A DNA stretch of 64,000 bases, taken from NCBI GenBank assembly GCA_028712695.1, contig JAQTQZ010000020.1, positions 1-64,000 of the forward strand, given 5' to 3'. Below the pieces are notes generated by a model. The model did no database searches. It saw only the letters and a list, made by a program, of their open reading frames with translations, and had not been told where the DNA came from. This document shows positions 10,485-18,831 of this stretch, one piece after another. A program made the position numbers and the translations under genes. This DNA is from Methylovulum sp. Lineage in GTDB: Bacteria > Pseudomonadota > Gammaproteobacteria > Methylococcales > Methylomonadaceae. How positions within the stretch are numbered: the stretch's first letter is position 1; each line of letters opens with the position of its first letter.

Positions 10485-11701
10485 TAGCGTCCTCTTGCAT
10501 CACGGCCACGACTCGAACCACGATCAATAACATGCTCATCTGTTACAACCGGATGATATTTAACTTTCACCGGTTCGGTGGTTTCTTGAGGATTACTCTC
10601 AGGTTGTTCAGCCATTTTTGCTTGCATCTTGTCTAATGGCAGGTAAAGCAAGTTGTTACCGCCTTTAACATCAACCAACACCGTATTGGCATGGGCTAAC
10701 ACCGCTTCCATAGATTCTATATAAAGCCGTTTTCGGGTAATATCGGGTGCTTTGTTGTATTCAGCAAACAATTGGGAAAAACGGCTGGCTTCACCTATTG
10801 CTTGGGCAATGACTTGTTCCTTATAGCCTTCGGCTTCCTGCATTTTTCTGGCGGCTGCGCCACGCGCTTTAGGCACCACATCATTTGAATAAGCCTGCGC
10901 TTCATTAATTAAACGCTGCTCATCTTCACGGGCTTTAATCGCATCTTCAAACGCATTTTGCACCTGCTCTGGCGGCTGCACATCTTGAAGATTGACGCTC
11001 GTAATCTGGACACCTGAGCGGTAACTATCCATGACTTCCTGAATTTCCTTTTTAATTTGTGTGACTATTTCGGTTCGCCCTTCGGTCAACACAAAGTCCA
11101 TTTCACTGCTACCGACCACGCCACGCTGGGCGCTCTCAGTCACTTGCTTTAGGGTTGCCGCCGGGTCAACCACATTGAATATGAAATCTTTGGCATCTTT
11201 TATCTGATATTGAACCGCCAATCGAACATCCACATAATTTTCATCTTTGGTTAACATCAAAGCTTCTTTAGGCACTGATCCGACCAATTGTTCACCACCC
11301 GCGCTACGATAACCAACTTCGATAAAGCGTGTCTGCTTCACATTGACAATGACAGCTTGTTCAATAGGCGCAGGGATATGCCAGTGCAAGCCTGATTGAG
11401 TGATCCCGATATATTTGCCGAAGCGTGTTTCAACGCCGTGATTTCCTTCATTAACGATATAAAAACCACTGGCTACCCATGCAAAAGCGATTACACCCAC
11501 GGCAATCAGCTGGAAGAGTTTCTGACCAAAAAAACTACTGGGGTCTTGGCCATCGCCATGGCCACCCTCGCCACCACCAAAAATTTTAGCTAATTTTTCT
11601 TGCAATGAACGTATTGCTTCATCCAAATCAGGGGGGCCTTTTTGGTCACCTCGACCACTCCAAGGGTCTTTCTTATCACCACCAGGCTCATTCCACGACA
11701 T
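10484..11701 (-). CDS. hflK: Protease modulator HflK
   Basis: HflK is the partner of HflC in the FtsH-HflKC complex. The 405-residue protein begins MSWNEPGGDKKDPWSGRG, a glycine-rich cytosolic leader typical of HflK, then one membrane segment (about 69-86, LIAVGVIAFAWVASGFYIV) and an SPFH domain with GLHWHIPAPIE and a coiled coil containing NDVVPKARGAAARKM. The C-terminus is charged and low in complexity. It lies 159 bases downstream of hflX and is directly coupled to hflC. Confidence 0.95.
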   Translation of the reverse strand: MSWNEPGGDKKDPWSGRGDQKGPPDLDEAIRSLQEKLAKIFGGGEGGHGDGQDPSSFFGQKLFQLIAVGVIAFAWVASGFYIVNEGNHGVETRFGKYIGITQSGLHWHIPAPIEQAVIVNVKQTRFIEVGYRSAGGEQLVGSVPKEALMLTKDENYVDVRLAVQYQIKDAKDFIFNVVDPAATLKQVTESAQRGVVGSSEMDFVLTEGRTEIVTQIKKEIQEVMDSYRSGVQITSVNLQDVQPPEQVQNAFEDAIKAREDEQRLINEAQAYSNDVVPKARGAAARKMQEAEGYKEQVIAQAIGEASRFSQLFAEYNKAPDITRKRLYIESMEAVLAHANTVLVDVKGGNNLLYLPLDKMQAKMAEQPESNPQETTEPVKVKYHPVVTDEHVIDRGSSRGRDARGR

Positions 11702-11860
11702 ACACTACTCCATATCGGATTATCTTGACTATCATTGGTATACCCCGCAGGGAGTTTTTAAATTTCAGCATGATGCCTTTTACTTGATGTTTTAGGATGC
11801 GCACTTGTTGTATTCTATCGTAAATAGCCGAAAACACGAAGGGCTCAAGAACAATGATGC

Positions 11861-13129
11861 TCAGTTACACACGTCTTCAGTCCGCACAAATTTAAGCAAA
11901 CCCAAGTGCTTCACATCAATTTCAACAAGCAATTCGCTCGCCCCTAAATCATCAATATGCTCGTCAATTATTTTTGCGCAAGTAAATAGCTTGCCTCTAA
12001 TAGCATTTTCATCCGGCTTTAAAAAACAGCGCTTCCGTACTTTTGAGACTGCGAAAAGTTCTGTTAATGCCAAATAAAGCAGATCGACACCCGCCCCTGT
12101 CGCAGCAGATAGCCAAACCCGTATCGGCCTACCGGCATCATCCCGATCAATATGCGGCATGATATTGTCCAATAAATCAATTTTATTAAACACTTCCAAC
12201 TGCCCAACCTCATCCGCGCCTATTTCTTTTAAGACCTGGTTGACCTGGCGCATGATCTCATCACGGTCATCGCTATGCGCATCAATAATATGCAACAATA
12301 AATCCGCTTCGCTGGCTTCCTGTAACGTAGATTTAAACGCCGCCACTAACTCATGCGGCAAATGGCGGATAAAACCTACCGTATCGGCCAGCACAATTGC
12401 GCTATTGTTCGCAAGCTGTACGCTACGCAGCGTTGGGTCTAACGTGGCAAACAGCTGATCTGCCGCATAAATGTCCGCACCAGTCAATTGGTTGAACAAG
12501 GTTGACTTACCCGCATTGGTATAGCCAACCAACGAAACTGAGGGGGTTTCCGATTTTTTGCGTTTGCTGCGCCCCTGATGGCGTTGCTTATCAACCTTAC
12601 CCAACCGTTGCTGTATTTGCTTGATCCGCGCCGCCAGCAACCGCCGGTCAGTTTCAAGCTGCGTTTCCCCCGGCCCACGCAAACCTATACCGCCTTTTTG
12701 CCGTTCCAAATGTGTCCACCCCCTGACTAACCGGGTCGAGAGGTGCTTTAATTGCGCCAGTTCAACCTGTAACTTACCTTCAAAAGATTGCGCGCGTTGG
12801 GCGAAAATATCAAGGATCAGGCCGTTCCTATCGACCACGCGCACCCCCAAAAAGCCTTCGAGGTTTCTTTCTTGGCTTGGTGAAAGCGGGTGATTGAACA
12901 GCACCACATCGGCCGAATAGCTTTCTACGATAGACTTAAGCTCTTCAAGCTTACCGGTGCCGACAAAATATTTTGGATCGGGACGGTGGCGACTGCCAGT
13001 GACAACATAGACAGGATCAGTTCCGGCTGATTTAGCCAGTTCTTTCAGTTCTAAAAGACTTTCCTGCCCGGAATGAAAGGTCAGGTGAACAAGAACAGCC
13101 CGCTCACCTGAATCAGGACGATCAAACAA
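11861..13129 (-). CDS. hflX: GTPase HflX
   Basis: HflX is a ribosome-associated GTPase that splits stalled or hibernating 70S ribosomes. The 422-residue protein has the N-terminal HflX domain with the GTGKLEEL and FNHPLSPSQERNLE motifs, the linker RGPGETQLETDRR, the P-loop GYTNAGKSTLFNQL and the switch DTVGFIRHLPHELV. The best start is a TTG at 13129, because GGAG lies about eight bases upstream. It is 41 bases behind hfq, in the usual hfq-hflX order. Confidence 0.95.
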   Translation of the reverse strand: MFDRPDSGERAVLVHLTFHSGQESLLELKELAKSAGTDPVYVVTGSRHRPDPKYFVGTGKLEELKSIVESYSADVVLFNHPLSPSQERNLEGFLGVRVVDRNGLILDIFAQRAQSFEGKLQVELAQLKHLSTRLVRGWTHLERQKGGIGLRGPGETQLETDRRLLAARIKQIQQRLGKVDKQRHQGRSKRKKSETPSVSLVGYTNAGKSTLFNQLTGADIYAADQLFATLDPTLRSVQLANNSAIVLADTVGFIRHLPHELVAAFKSTLQEASEADLLLHIIDAHSDDRDEIMRQVNQVLKEIGADEVGQLEVFNKIDLLDNIMPHIDRDDAGRPIRVWLSAATGAGVDLLYLALTELFAVSKVRKRCFLKPDENAIRGKLFTCAKIIDEHIDDLGASELLVEIDVKHLGLLKFVRTEDVCN

Positions 13130-13170
13130 TTAAAGGCTCCACAAATAAAACAAAGCGACCGCAGACACAG

Positions 13171-13419
13171 TTACAGCGATTCATCAACCGCCCCTTCGTC
13201 ATCACGAGCCATTCTCACCGCTTTACTGGGGACAATGGTTGATATGGCGTGTTTGTACACCATCTGGCTGACAGTGTTCTTCAGCATAATGACATACTGG
13301 TCGAACGAGTCGACCTTACCTTGCAACTTAATACCGTTAACAAGAAAAATTGATACAGGCGTGTGTTCTTTTCTAAGTGTATTTAAAAAATTGTCCTGCA
13401 AATTCTGACCTTTTGACAT
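13171..13419 (-). CDS. hfq: RNA chaperone Hfq
   Basis: Hfq is the Sm-like hexameric RNA chaperone that pairs small RNAs with mRNAs. The 82-residue protein has [40 protein letters not shown] (Sm1) and [12 protein letters not shown] (Sm2 with the YKH motif). The C-terminal tail is short, ending in an acidic stretch [11 protein letters not shown] at 13419 has a clear GGAG ten bases upstream. miaA, often upstream of hfq, is not found here. Confidence 0.97.
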   Translation of the reverse strand: MSKGQNLQDNFLNTLRKEHTPVSIFLVNGIKLQGKVDSFDQYVIMLKNTVSQMVYKHAISTIVPSKAVRMARDDEGAVDESL

Positions 13420-13598
13420 CCGATTTCTCCTTATTTTTATAAAAATTTTATTTAAGATAACTGCAATTATCCGCTAAGACAAATCATTATCATAGCTACG
13501 CGGCGTAAAGCATGCCCGTCTTCATGCCACCCTTTCCCACAAGCAACAAACAGGGATTGCCGCAGGCCAACTTAGTGGCTTTCCAGCAGATTAACCGG

Positions 13599-14096
13599 TT
13601 AAGTTTTACCAACACCAACCGGCATGCGCCCTGATTTTATTGCCGCCGTTTTCAATGTGACAATAAGGCGCCGATAATCATCATCACTCAGCATATCCGC
13701 CATTATAAGGATAGATTGCCTTTTTTTACGTCGGAGGAAAAGCGCCACATTGGAGATATGGGCATCAGTACCTTTAATTTCAATGTGCAAAAACACGGCA
13801 TACGTTGCAATAACGGTTGTTGGCAGTATCTCAACCGCTACAACGCCGTCGTTTTTTGCAATTCTCCAACCTGAAGCCTGGCTGTAATTAATCGCGTACC
13901 GGTTATTTTTTGACCTCGCGGAAGTAATCCTAAAATTAACTGCGAGCATTAAAGTCAAAGCAAATTGGCTGATAACTGGCAAAAAGCTACTTAAACAGGC
14001 AAACAACGCCAACAAATGCACCAAACCCAGCAACCATTTTAATCGCACTGAAGGCTTTAGCGTCAAATGCAACGACATGCCATGTTTTTTTAACAC
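13599..14096 (-). CDS. YgfX/CptA-like membrane protein (tentative)
   Basis: The 165-residue protein has a short N-terminal MSLHLTLKPSVRLKWLLG, then two closely spaced hydrophobic segments (LLGLVHLLALFACLSSFL and ISQFALTLMLAVNF), and a soluble C-terminal half with GWRIAKNDGVVAVEILPTT and RRKKRQSILIMADMLSDDDY. This layout is that of the YgfX (CptA) family, in which two membrane helices precede a beta-rich domain. The GTG at 14096 is chosen because AAGGAGAGGGG lies about nine bases upstream; an ATG at 14078 is also possible. No SdhE-type partner lies next to it, so function is open. Confidence 0.5.
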   Translation of the reverse strand: MLKKHGMSLHLTLKPSVRLKWLLGLVHLLALFACLSSFLPVISQFALTLMLAVNFRITSARSKNNRYAINYSQASGWRIAKNDGVVAVEILPTTVIATYAVFLHIEIKGTDAHISNVALFLRRKKRQSILIMADMLSDDDYRRLIVTLKTAAIKSGRMPVGVGKT

Positions 14097-14273
14097 CTTA
14101 TATTTCCCCTCTCCTTGTATTTGCAGCAAAAATCAGGTGATATGTGGACTTAAGCCTGCTGTATTGAGGACGCCTAACCCCGCTAAACCATAGCATCCTA
14201 CCCAGTTAGCCAAGCAACTGATTAAAAACTGTAATAAGATAACAAAACTTTTATTTGAAGCGAGTTTGCCATT

Positions 14274-14609
14274 ATGCGCCGCCTTATTCTATTAAGCATT
14301 ATTGCCTTTCCTGTGTTTGCCGATGGGCAGCCAGCCAATCCGGATGCCGTTCCTGAAGCCCCCGAAATCCCCATGCCGGTACAAAACGGCGAAAACCTAG
14401 AGCCGGACATCACCATTATCCGCCGGGGCAAGAAAACCATCCAAGAATTCCGTCGGGGCGGACAGCTTTATATGGTTAAAGTTGTGCCCGACATAGGCCC
14501 GCCCTATTATTTTCTGGACACCAACGGTGACGGCTTGCTGGATGTCCGTAGCAGTGACCCGGATAGTGGCAGCCATATCAATATGTGGAAATTGCTGGAA
14601 TGGAAGTAA
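14274..14609 (+). CDS. DUF2782 family exported protein (111 aa)
   Basis: A signal peptide (MRRLILLSIIAFPVFA, cut after about residue 16) is followed by a proline-rich stretch and then PDITIIRRGKKTIQEFRRGG, YMVKVVPDIGPPYYFLDTNG and DGLLDVR, the conserved pattern of DUF2782. These small periplasmic proteins are common in gammaproteobacteria; the role is unknown. It is divergent from the YgfX-like gene and ends 41 bases before a strong terminator. Confidence 0.85.
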   Translation: MRRLILLSIIAFPVFADGQPANPDAVPEAPEIPMPVQNGENLEPDITIIRRGKKTIQEFRRGGQLYMVKVVPDIGPPYYFLDTNGDGLLDVRSSDPDSGSHINMWKLLEWK

Positions 14610-14650
14610 GCTGAAAAAACAATCCTGCTTACAGGTTATTGCAGGGCATA

Positions 14651-14690
14651 AAAAAACCTTGCACGGACAATCCGAACAAGGTTTTTTATT
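14651..14690 (+). terminator. Intrinsic terminator after the DUF2782 gene
   Basis: AAAAAACCTTG at 14651-14661 pairs with CAAGGTTTTTT at 14677-14687, with an inner CGGA-CAA-TCCG stem in the loop, and ends in a T-run. It is symmetrical and can work in both directions. Confidence 0.85.
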
Positions 14691-14835
14691 AGATGCCTTC
14701 AGTAGATTGGGGTTCGCACACTCACCCCAACCGACGAGCTACGGCCTCGATACAACGTCAGCATTATTTACACCTTAATCAACCAAAACAGGGCATGCTG
14801 AATAAAATCCTTTTAACATCAATTTATTAAAAAAA

Positions 14836-14851
14836 TGGCATTTAAATTGCT
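14836..14851 (+). promoter_or_regulatory. Putative sigma-54 promoter for the first PEP-CTERM gene
   Basis: TGGCATTTAAATTGCT has GG and GC separated by exactly ten bases, the -24/-12 spacing of sigma-54 promoters, and TTGC as the -12 element. It is 77 bases upstream of the start codon. Nearly the same 18 bases stand at the same distance from the second PEP-CTERM gene. Confidence 0.75.
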
Positions 14852-14926
14852 TAATAAAGCATCGGGCATTGCCTCCCCCCATCTCTTAATAATCCATTTC
14901 TTAATTTATTTAACGAGGATAATAAA

Positions 14927-15586
14927 ATGAACAACAAACTCAAAATGTTAGCAGCTAGCATAATGGTAGCCGGCGCGTTGGGCGCAACCCATCAAGCGGA
15001 GGCAGCAACAGCTGCAAACGCAGAAATGAATATAAGTGGCATAGGCGGCTCCAGCTTTGCTGGAGCCAACCTGAATACAGCCAGCACATTTACATTTGGC
15101 ACAGCCGCCAATACACATGAATTCATAGTAACCAGCACCGATGCCACGTTATTTGGCAACCCCAATGACTTTAACACTGGATCCGGTACAGTTCCCGATT
15201 TCAGCTTTGGCGACATAACCCAAACCACTATAAATATCGCTTCATTCTCTGCAATCACAAACTTTATGACTTGGAGCACAGGCACCACGCCTACCAACCG
15301 CTATTCATTTGACCTAAATACACTGTTTCGCAATACCAGCGCATCGGGTGCCCTAGATTTATACGGAACCGGCACATTTCATGACGCCAACAGCACTTTC
15401 AGCGATGCCACAGCATCTATCCGCATTACCGGAAACACTATTTCAGGCAACAGCGCTTCTTGGTCTGCCTCTTGGGCAACCCCCCCTCTTAGCAACTCAA
15501 CTACCATTCCAGAACCTAACAGTATCGCATTATTAGGTTTAGGCTTGGCCGCAGCTGCCGCTATGCGTAAAAAACGCATCGGTTAA
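14927..15586 (+). CDS. PEP-CTERM sorting domain protein (219 aa)
   Basis: An N-terminal signal peptide (MNNKLKMLAASIMVAGALGA, cut near QAEA) leads to a threonine/serine/asparagine-rich body with no recognised domain. It ends with IPEPNSIALLGLGLAAAAAM followed by RKKR, the PEP-CTERM signal: PEP motif, membrane helix, basic tail. Such proteins are processed by an exosortase (EpsH family) and often go to the surface or to exopolysaccharide. GAGGA stands about nine bases ahead of the ATG. No exosortase gene is in this window. Composition is typical of low-conservation surface proteins. Confidence 0.9.
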   Translation: MNNKLKMLAASIMVAGALGATHQAEAATAANAEMNISGIGGSSFAGANLNTASTFTFGTAANTHEFIVTSTDATLFGNPNDFNTGSGTVPDFSFGDITQTTINIASFSAITNFMTWSTGTTPTNRYSFDLNTLFRNTSASGALDLYGTGTFHDANSTFSDATASIRITGNTISGNSASWSASWATPPLSNSTTIPEPNSIALLGLGLAAAAAMRKKRIG

Positions 15587-15631
15587 TTGCACACAAGATA
15601 GATTAGTTTTAGCCATCCATCGACACCACAT

Positions 15632-15670
15632 AAAATCCTCAACTGGATTATCATCAGGCGAGGGTTTTTT
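15632..15670 (+). terminator. Intrinsic terminator after the first PEP-CTERM gene
   Basis: AAAATCCTC pairs with GAGGGTTTT (one G·T) and is followed by further T residues. It lies 46 bases after the stop codon, so each PEP-CTERM gene forms its own transcription unit. Confidence 0.75.
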
Positions 15671-15887
15671 ATGCCTTACACATAAATAGGGCTGTAAGTT
15701 GGGCGGTTTTTTAGTGTGTAGTTTCAATATTGGCGGATTGCCAGAAAAAACCGGCTTTACAGTTATCGATATGGACAGCTTAAGCATCATTACTCGACCA
15801 TCAAGTTCGTCAGTTTTTTTTACAAACTGGCAATTAAATCAAAATGGATGCTTAAAAATATCCACTAGTAACAACAGCCTATCACTC

Positions 15888-15903
15888 TGGTATTTAAATT
15901 GCT
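15888..15903 (+). promoter_or_regulatory. Putative sigma-54 promoter for the second PEP-CTERM gene
   Basis: TGGTATTTAAATTGCT repeats the first site with one substitution (T for C after GG) and keeps the GG-N10-GC spacing. It lies 81 bases upstream of the ATG at 15983, against 77 for the first gene. The surrounding sequences are otherwise unlike, which argues for selection on the motif. Confidence 0.75.
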
Positions 15904-15982
15904 TACCTTTATCAAGGATAACATTAAACTTGCTTCGTTAATGGAGTTTTTTACACACATCGCTCTCAAAGGATAACAACAA

Positions 15983-16687
15983 ATGAAAAGACTATTTAAA
16001 ACCGTAGCAGCTGGCGTTATGCTGGTCGGTACATCGGGATTGGCCAATCAGGCGCAGGCAGCCTTGATTGATGATTTTGGCACGGCTCAATCAATTTTTG
16101 ACCAAACCAATAACGGCACTGCGGTAACAAATACAAACTCCAGCTTAGGGGCTTCATCAGTATTTTCCAGCCGCTTTCTAAGTGCTGACAAGACTGCCCC
16201 GAATAACACCGCTAAATTCACAGTAGAAACGGTGCAAGGGCCACCGAACAACCTAAATATCAGCGCAGGCGGTTCAACTGTTAAAGGAACGGCAATTGTG
16301 GATTGGAAAATGACATCAGGCTTTGTAGATTTGACCGATGGCGGTTTGGCCAGAAATTTTGCGTTTGGCAGCTTCACTGACGATCACTTTGGAAATGATG
16401 TAAAAATCCAATTTAAAGACAATGCAAATAACTTATCCAATATTTTCACCTATATGACATTGGCTGGAAATGCAAATACTACTTTTGACTTGCTTATCGG
16501 GCTTAACCATTTCTCAGGGGTCGACTTAACCAAGATCAATGAAGTCAAACTGACCATAGACATCACAAGCCCATCATCCCAAATTGCGTTTAACTTTGTT
16601 GAAACCATTCCTGAACCTTCTAGCTTAGCCTTAATGGGGCTTGGCTTAGCAGGCATTTCTGTTTTACGGAAGAGAAAAGCCGCTTAA
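15983..16687 (+). CDS. PEP-CTERM sorting domain protein (234 aa)
   Basis: A signal peptide (MKRLFKTVAAGVMLVGTSGL, cut near QAQA) precedes a beta-rich body with LIDDFGTAQSIFDQTNNG and DFLLIGLNHFSGVD-like segments. The end is IPEPSSLALMGLGLAGISVL and RKRK, the exosortase sorting signal. The body is not similar to the first PEP-CTERM protein, so they are not recent duplicates although they share signal, sorting tail and promoter type. AAAGGATAA serves as ribosome site. Likely exported, processed and released or attached to the cell-surface matrix. Confidence 0.9.
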   Translation: MKRLFKTVAAGVMLVGTSGLANQAQAALIDDFGTAQSIFDQTNNGTAVTNTNSSLGASSVFSSRFLSADKTAPNNTAKFTVETVQGPPNNLNISAGGSTVKGTAIVDWKMTSGFVDLTDGGLARNFAFGSFTDDHFGNDVKIQFKDNANNLSNIFTYMTLAGNANTTFDLLIGLNHFSGVDLTKINEVKLTIDITSPSSQIAFNFVETIPEPSSLALMGLGLAGISVLRKRKAA

Positions 16688-16714
16688 TCATCAACAATGG
16701 TATGAAGGGATAAC

Positions 16715-16742
16715 AAAAAGCCGCTTTCAACGCGGCTTTTTT
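16715..16742 (+). terminator. Intrinsic terminator after the second PEP-CTERM gene
   Basis: A perfect 10-bp stem AAAAAGCCGC/GCGGCTTTTT with loop TTTCAAC ends in T residues, 27 bases after the stop codon. Confidence 0.9.
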
Positions 16743-16780
16743 ATGACCTTCCACTTGAACGTCCGGACGACGGATAAATC

Positions 16781-16809
16781 GTAGGGTGGATTCGCGCCAG
16801 CAATCCACC
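16781..16809 (+). repeat. REP hairpin A (upstream of RAYT)
   Basis: GTAGGGTGGATTCGC followed by CAGC and AATCCACC makes a GTAG-headed hairpin with an 8-bp stem. It has the same design as REP B and D but with the stem pair GGATT/AATCC in place of GGTTT/AAACC, a compensatory change. Confidence 0.75.
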
Positions 16810-16936
16810 AACATCGGAGCCACACAATCAAAACCCCGCCAGATTGCCTGTCGAGGTTTTTTTATGTCCAGAACCTTTACGCCAAATTTTCAACCGGTTG
16901 TTTCTGATATGTGGTGTCATTTGGCCAGCTGGGCAC

Positions 16937-16966
16937 GGTGGTTTGCTCGCGCGAAACCACCCTACG
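16937..16966 (-). repeat. REP hairpin B (upstream of RAYT)
   Basis: On the minus strand it begins GTAGGGTGGTTTCGCGCGAG and closes with AAACCACC. The 30 bases are identical to REP D at 17660-17689. With REP A it forms an inverted pair like a BIME just ahead of the transposase gene. Confidence 0.85.
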
Positions 16967-17011
16967 CCATGCTACCATTTCCATTGGTTTTGTCTTGATG
17001 CGGGTTTCTTT

Positions 17012-17539
17012 ATGTCGAATTACCGGCGCAACTTTGTGGCTGGAGGCTGTTATTTTTTTACCGTCAACTTGCTGGAACGGCAAAAAACATTGCTTACCGA
17101 TCACATCGGCCTATTGCGGGACTCGGTCCGGCGGGTGAAACGTTTATACCCGTTCCACATTGATGCGTGGGTAGTGTTGCCAGATCATTTGCATTGCGTG
17201 TTGACGCTACCGCCCGACACCAGTGATTTTCCGATGCGCTGGCGGCTAATAAAACTGCTGTTCTCAAAAGGCTTACCCCGAACCGAACGGCTATCGGCAA
17301 CACGCAGCAAGCGTTCAGAGCGGGGTATTTGGCAGCGTCGGTACTGGGAACATACGATCACGACAGAATTAGACTATTCCAGACATATTGACTACATCCA
17401 CGCCAACCCTTTGAAGCATGGCTATGTGACCCGGGTGCAGGATTGGCCCTATTCCACATTCCATCGGTACATTCATGATGGCATTCTTACTGCGGATTGG
17501 TGCGGCAATACGGATGATTTGCCAACGGTGCCGGATTAA
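17012..17539 (+). CDS. REP-associated tyrosine transposase (RAYT, 175 aa)
   Basis: The protein starts MSNYRRNFVAGGCYFFTVNL and has the HUH motif HLH at 59-61 (VVLPDHLHCVLTLP) and the catalytic-tyrosine region HIDYIHANPLKHGYV with Tyr at about 128. RAYTs are domesticated IS200/IS605-like single-strand nucleases that act on REP hairpins. Start at 17012 is taken because the family begins with MSxYRR; an upstream extension of the frame to 16844 runs through REP B and is not coding. The gene is bracketed by REP hairpins, the expected substrate, and looks intact. Confidence 0.9.
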   Translation: MSNYRRNFVAGGCYFFTVNLLERQKTLLTDHIGLLRDSVRRVKRLYPFHIDAWVVLPDHLHCVLTLPPDTSDFPMRWRLIKLLFSKGLPRTERLSATRSKRSERGIWQRRYWEHTITTELDYSRHIDYIHANPLKHGYVTRVQDWPYSTFHRYIHDGILTADWCGNTDDLPTVPD

Positions 17540-17552
17540 TACGGCCTAAATT

Positions 17553-17574
17553 GCAGGGTGGTTTCGCACCACGA
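17553..17574 (+). repeat. REP-like half element C (downstream of RAYT)
   Basis: GCAGGGTGGTTTCGCACCAC resembles the head and first stem arm of REP A/B. The matching second arm (AGCAATCCACC) lies about 65 bases away at 17638-17648, so this element appears split or degenerate. Confidence 0.5.
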
Positions 17575-17659
17575 CTTGCATGGATGCCCCCACAAGGAGG
17601 GTCTATGGACAGAGGTAGGGCAACGCAGGAAGTTGCCGAGCAATCCACCAGGACATGAT

Positions 17660-17689
17660 GGTGGTTTGCTCGCGCGAAACCACCCTACG
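17660..17689 (-). repeat. REP hairpin D (between RAYT and pyrC)
   Basis: Thirty bases identical to REP B, same orientation, ending seven bases before the pyrC stop codon. The 8-bp stem GGTGGTTT/AAACCACC could also act as an mRNA 3' stabiliser for pyrC. Confidence 0.85.
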
Positions 17690-17696
17690 ATCTACC

Positions 17697-18728
17697 TTAC
17701 AGCATCTTCCACCCCAATTGCTCACCTGCCTGTAGCGGCGTGATAGACACCTCTTCATCACCATAAGCCAACGGCACTCGCCAAGCCATTTTTGCCAAGG
17801 TGACCGTACCGGTGTTTCTTGACAAACGATAAAAGTCCGCACCATACAAACTGGCGAAACCTTCTAGCCTATCCAGCGCACCCGCCCGCTCAAAGGCCTC
17901 GGCGTACAACTCCAACGCGGCATGGGCGCTGAAACAGCCAGCACAGCCGCAAGCGGTTTCTTTTAATGACGTCAGATGCGGCGCGCTGTCTGTGCCTAAA
18001 AAGAATTTAGGGTTGCCGCTGGTGGCGACGGCAACCAAAGCCAAGCGGTGCTGTTCGCGCTTGATGATTGGCAAGCAGTAATAATGCGGACGTATGCCAC
18101 CTGCCAGCAGCGCATTGCGGTTAAACAGCAAATGCTGGGGCGTGATCGTCGCCGCCACATTGGCACTGGCTGATTCCACAAACTGCACAGCCTCTGTGGT
18201 GGTGGCATGCTCGACAACCACCCGCAAAGCGGGGAAGTTAGCAACAATAGCGCTCAAGTGGGTATCAACAAACGCTTTCTCACGGTCAAAAATATCGCAT
18301 TGCTCATCAGTGACTTCGCCATGCACCAGCAATGGCATGTCATATCGTTCCAGGGCTGCAAATAGCGGATACACTGTTTTAATATCCGCAACCCCCAAGT
18401 CCGAATTAGTGGTGGCCCCTGCGGGATATAGCTTAAATGCGTGTATGTGTTCACACTCGGCCGCCTTGCGGATTTCCTCAAGCGTTGTTGCCGCCGTCAA
18501 ATAAAGCGTCATCAGCGGCGTAAAACCCATACCTACCGGCAGCGCAGCCAAAATCTCTTGCCGATACGCCAGCGCCTGTGCCACCGTAGCCACTGGGGGC
18601 TTGAGGTTGGGCATGATGATAGCACGGGCAAATTGCCGCGCGGTATGCGGCAAAACCGCCTTTAAAATCGCCCCGCCCCTGACATGGACGTGCCAGTCAT
18701 CAGGCTTGGTAATGGTTAATGTTTTCAT
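17697..18728 (-). CDS. pyrC: Dihydroorotase (class II)
   Basis: PyrC reversibly cyclises carbamoyl aspartate to dihydroorotate in pyrimidine synthesis. The 343-residue protein starts with the zinc-binding DDWHVHVRGG, has AIIMPNLKPPV, AFKLYPAGATTNS with the lysine that is carboxylated, and LVHGEVTD and FLGTDSAPH as further metal ligands. Length is that of the E. coli-type enzyme. It is a single gene with divergent fmdB-like gene upstream and REP hairpins downstream. Confidence 0.96.
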   Translation of the reverse strand: MKTLTITKPDDWHVHVRGGAILKAVLPHTARQFARAIIMPNLKPPVATVAQALAYRQEILAALPVGMGFTPLMTLYLTAATTLEEIRKAAECEHIHAFKLYPAGATTNSDLGVADIKTVYPLFAALERYDMPLLVHGEVTDEQCDIFDREKAFVDTHLSAIVANFPALRVVVEHATTTEAVQFVESASANVAATITPQHLLFNRNALLAGGIRPHYYCLPIIKREQHRLALVAVATSGNPKFFLGTDSAPHLTSLKETACGCAGCFSAHAALELYAEAFERAGALDRLEGFASLYGADFYRLSRNTGTVTLAKMAWRVPLAYGDEEVSITPLQAGEQLGWKML

Positions 18729-18831
18729 TGTTAGCTGTGATCTGTAAAATGACCGGTTATTTTATAGTAAGTGCCTTGAAAAACTAAGACAACGCCTTAT
18801 TGTAGCTTTTATTTATGTTTAGGAGTGGTCA

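Larger units (their letters stand above)
14610..14926. other. Intergenic region before the first PEP-CTERM gene
   Basis: Besides the terminator and the sigma-54-type promoter listed separately, this stretch holds a 7-bp stem TTGGGGT/ACCCCAA (14707-14730) with a 10-base loop. No reading frame with coding character was found. Confidence 0.6.
15587..15982. other. Intergenic region between the PEP-CTERM genes
   Basis: This stretch holds the terminator of the first gene and the sigma-54-type promoter of the second. The roughly 200 bases between them (15680-15885) are AT-rich with no convincing frame. In this class of promoter they are where an enhancer-binding activator would bind, but I see no clear inverted repeat to name. 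Confidence 0.5.

Noticed and set aside
14707-14730. TTGGGGT/ACCCCAA hairpin as a further REP copy
   Set aside because: It lacks the GTAG head and the CGCG loop of the RAYT-linked REPs.
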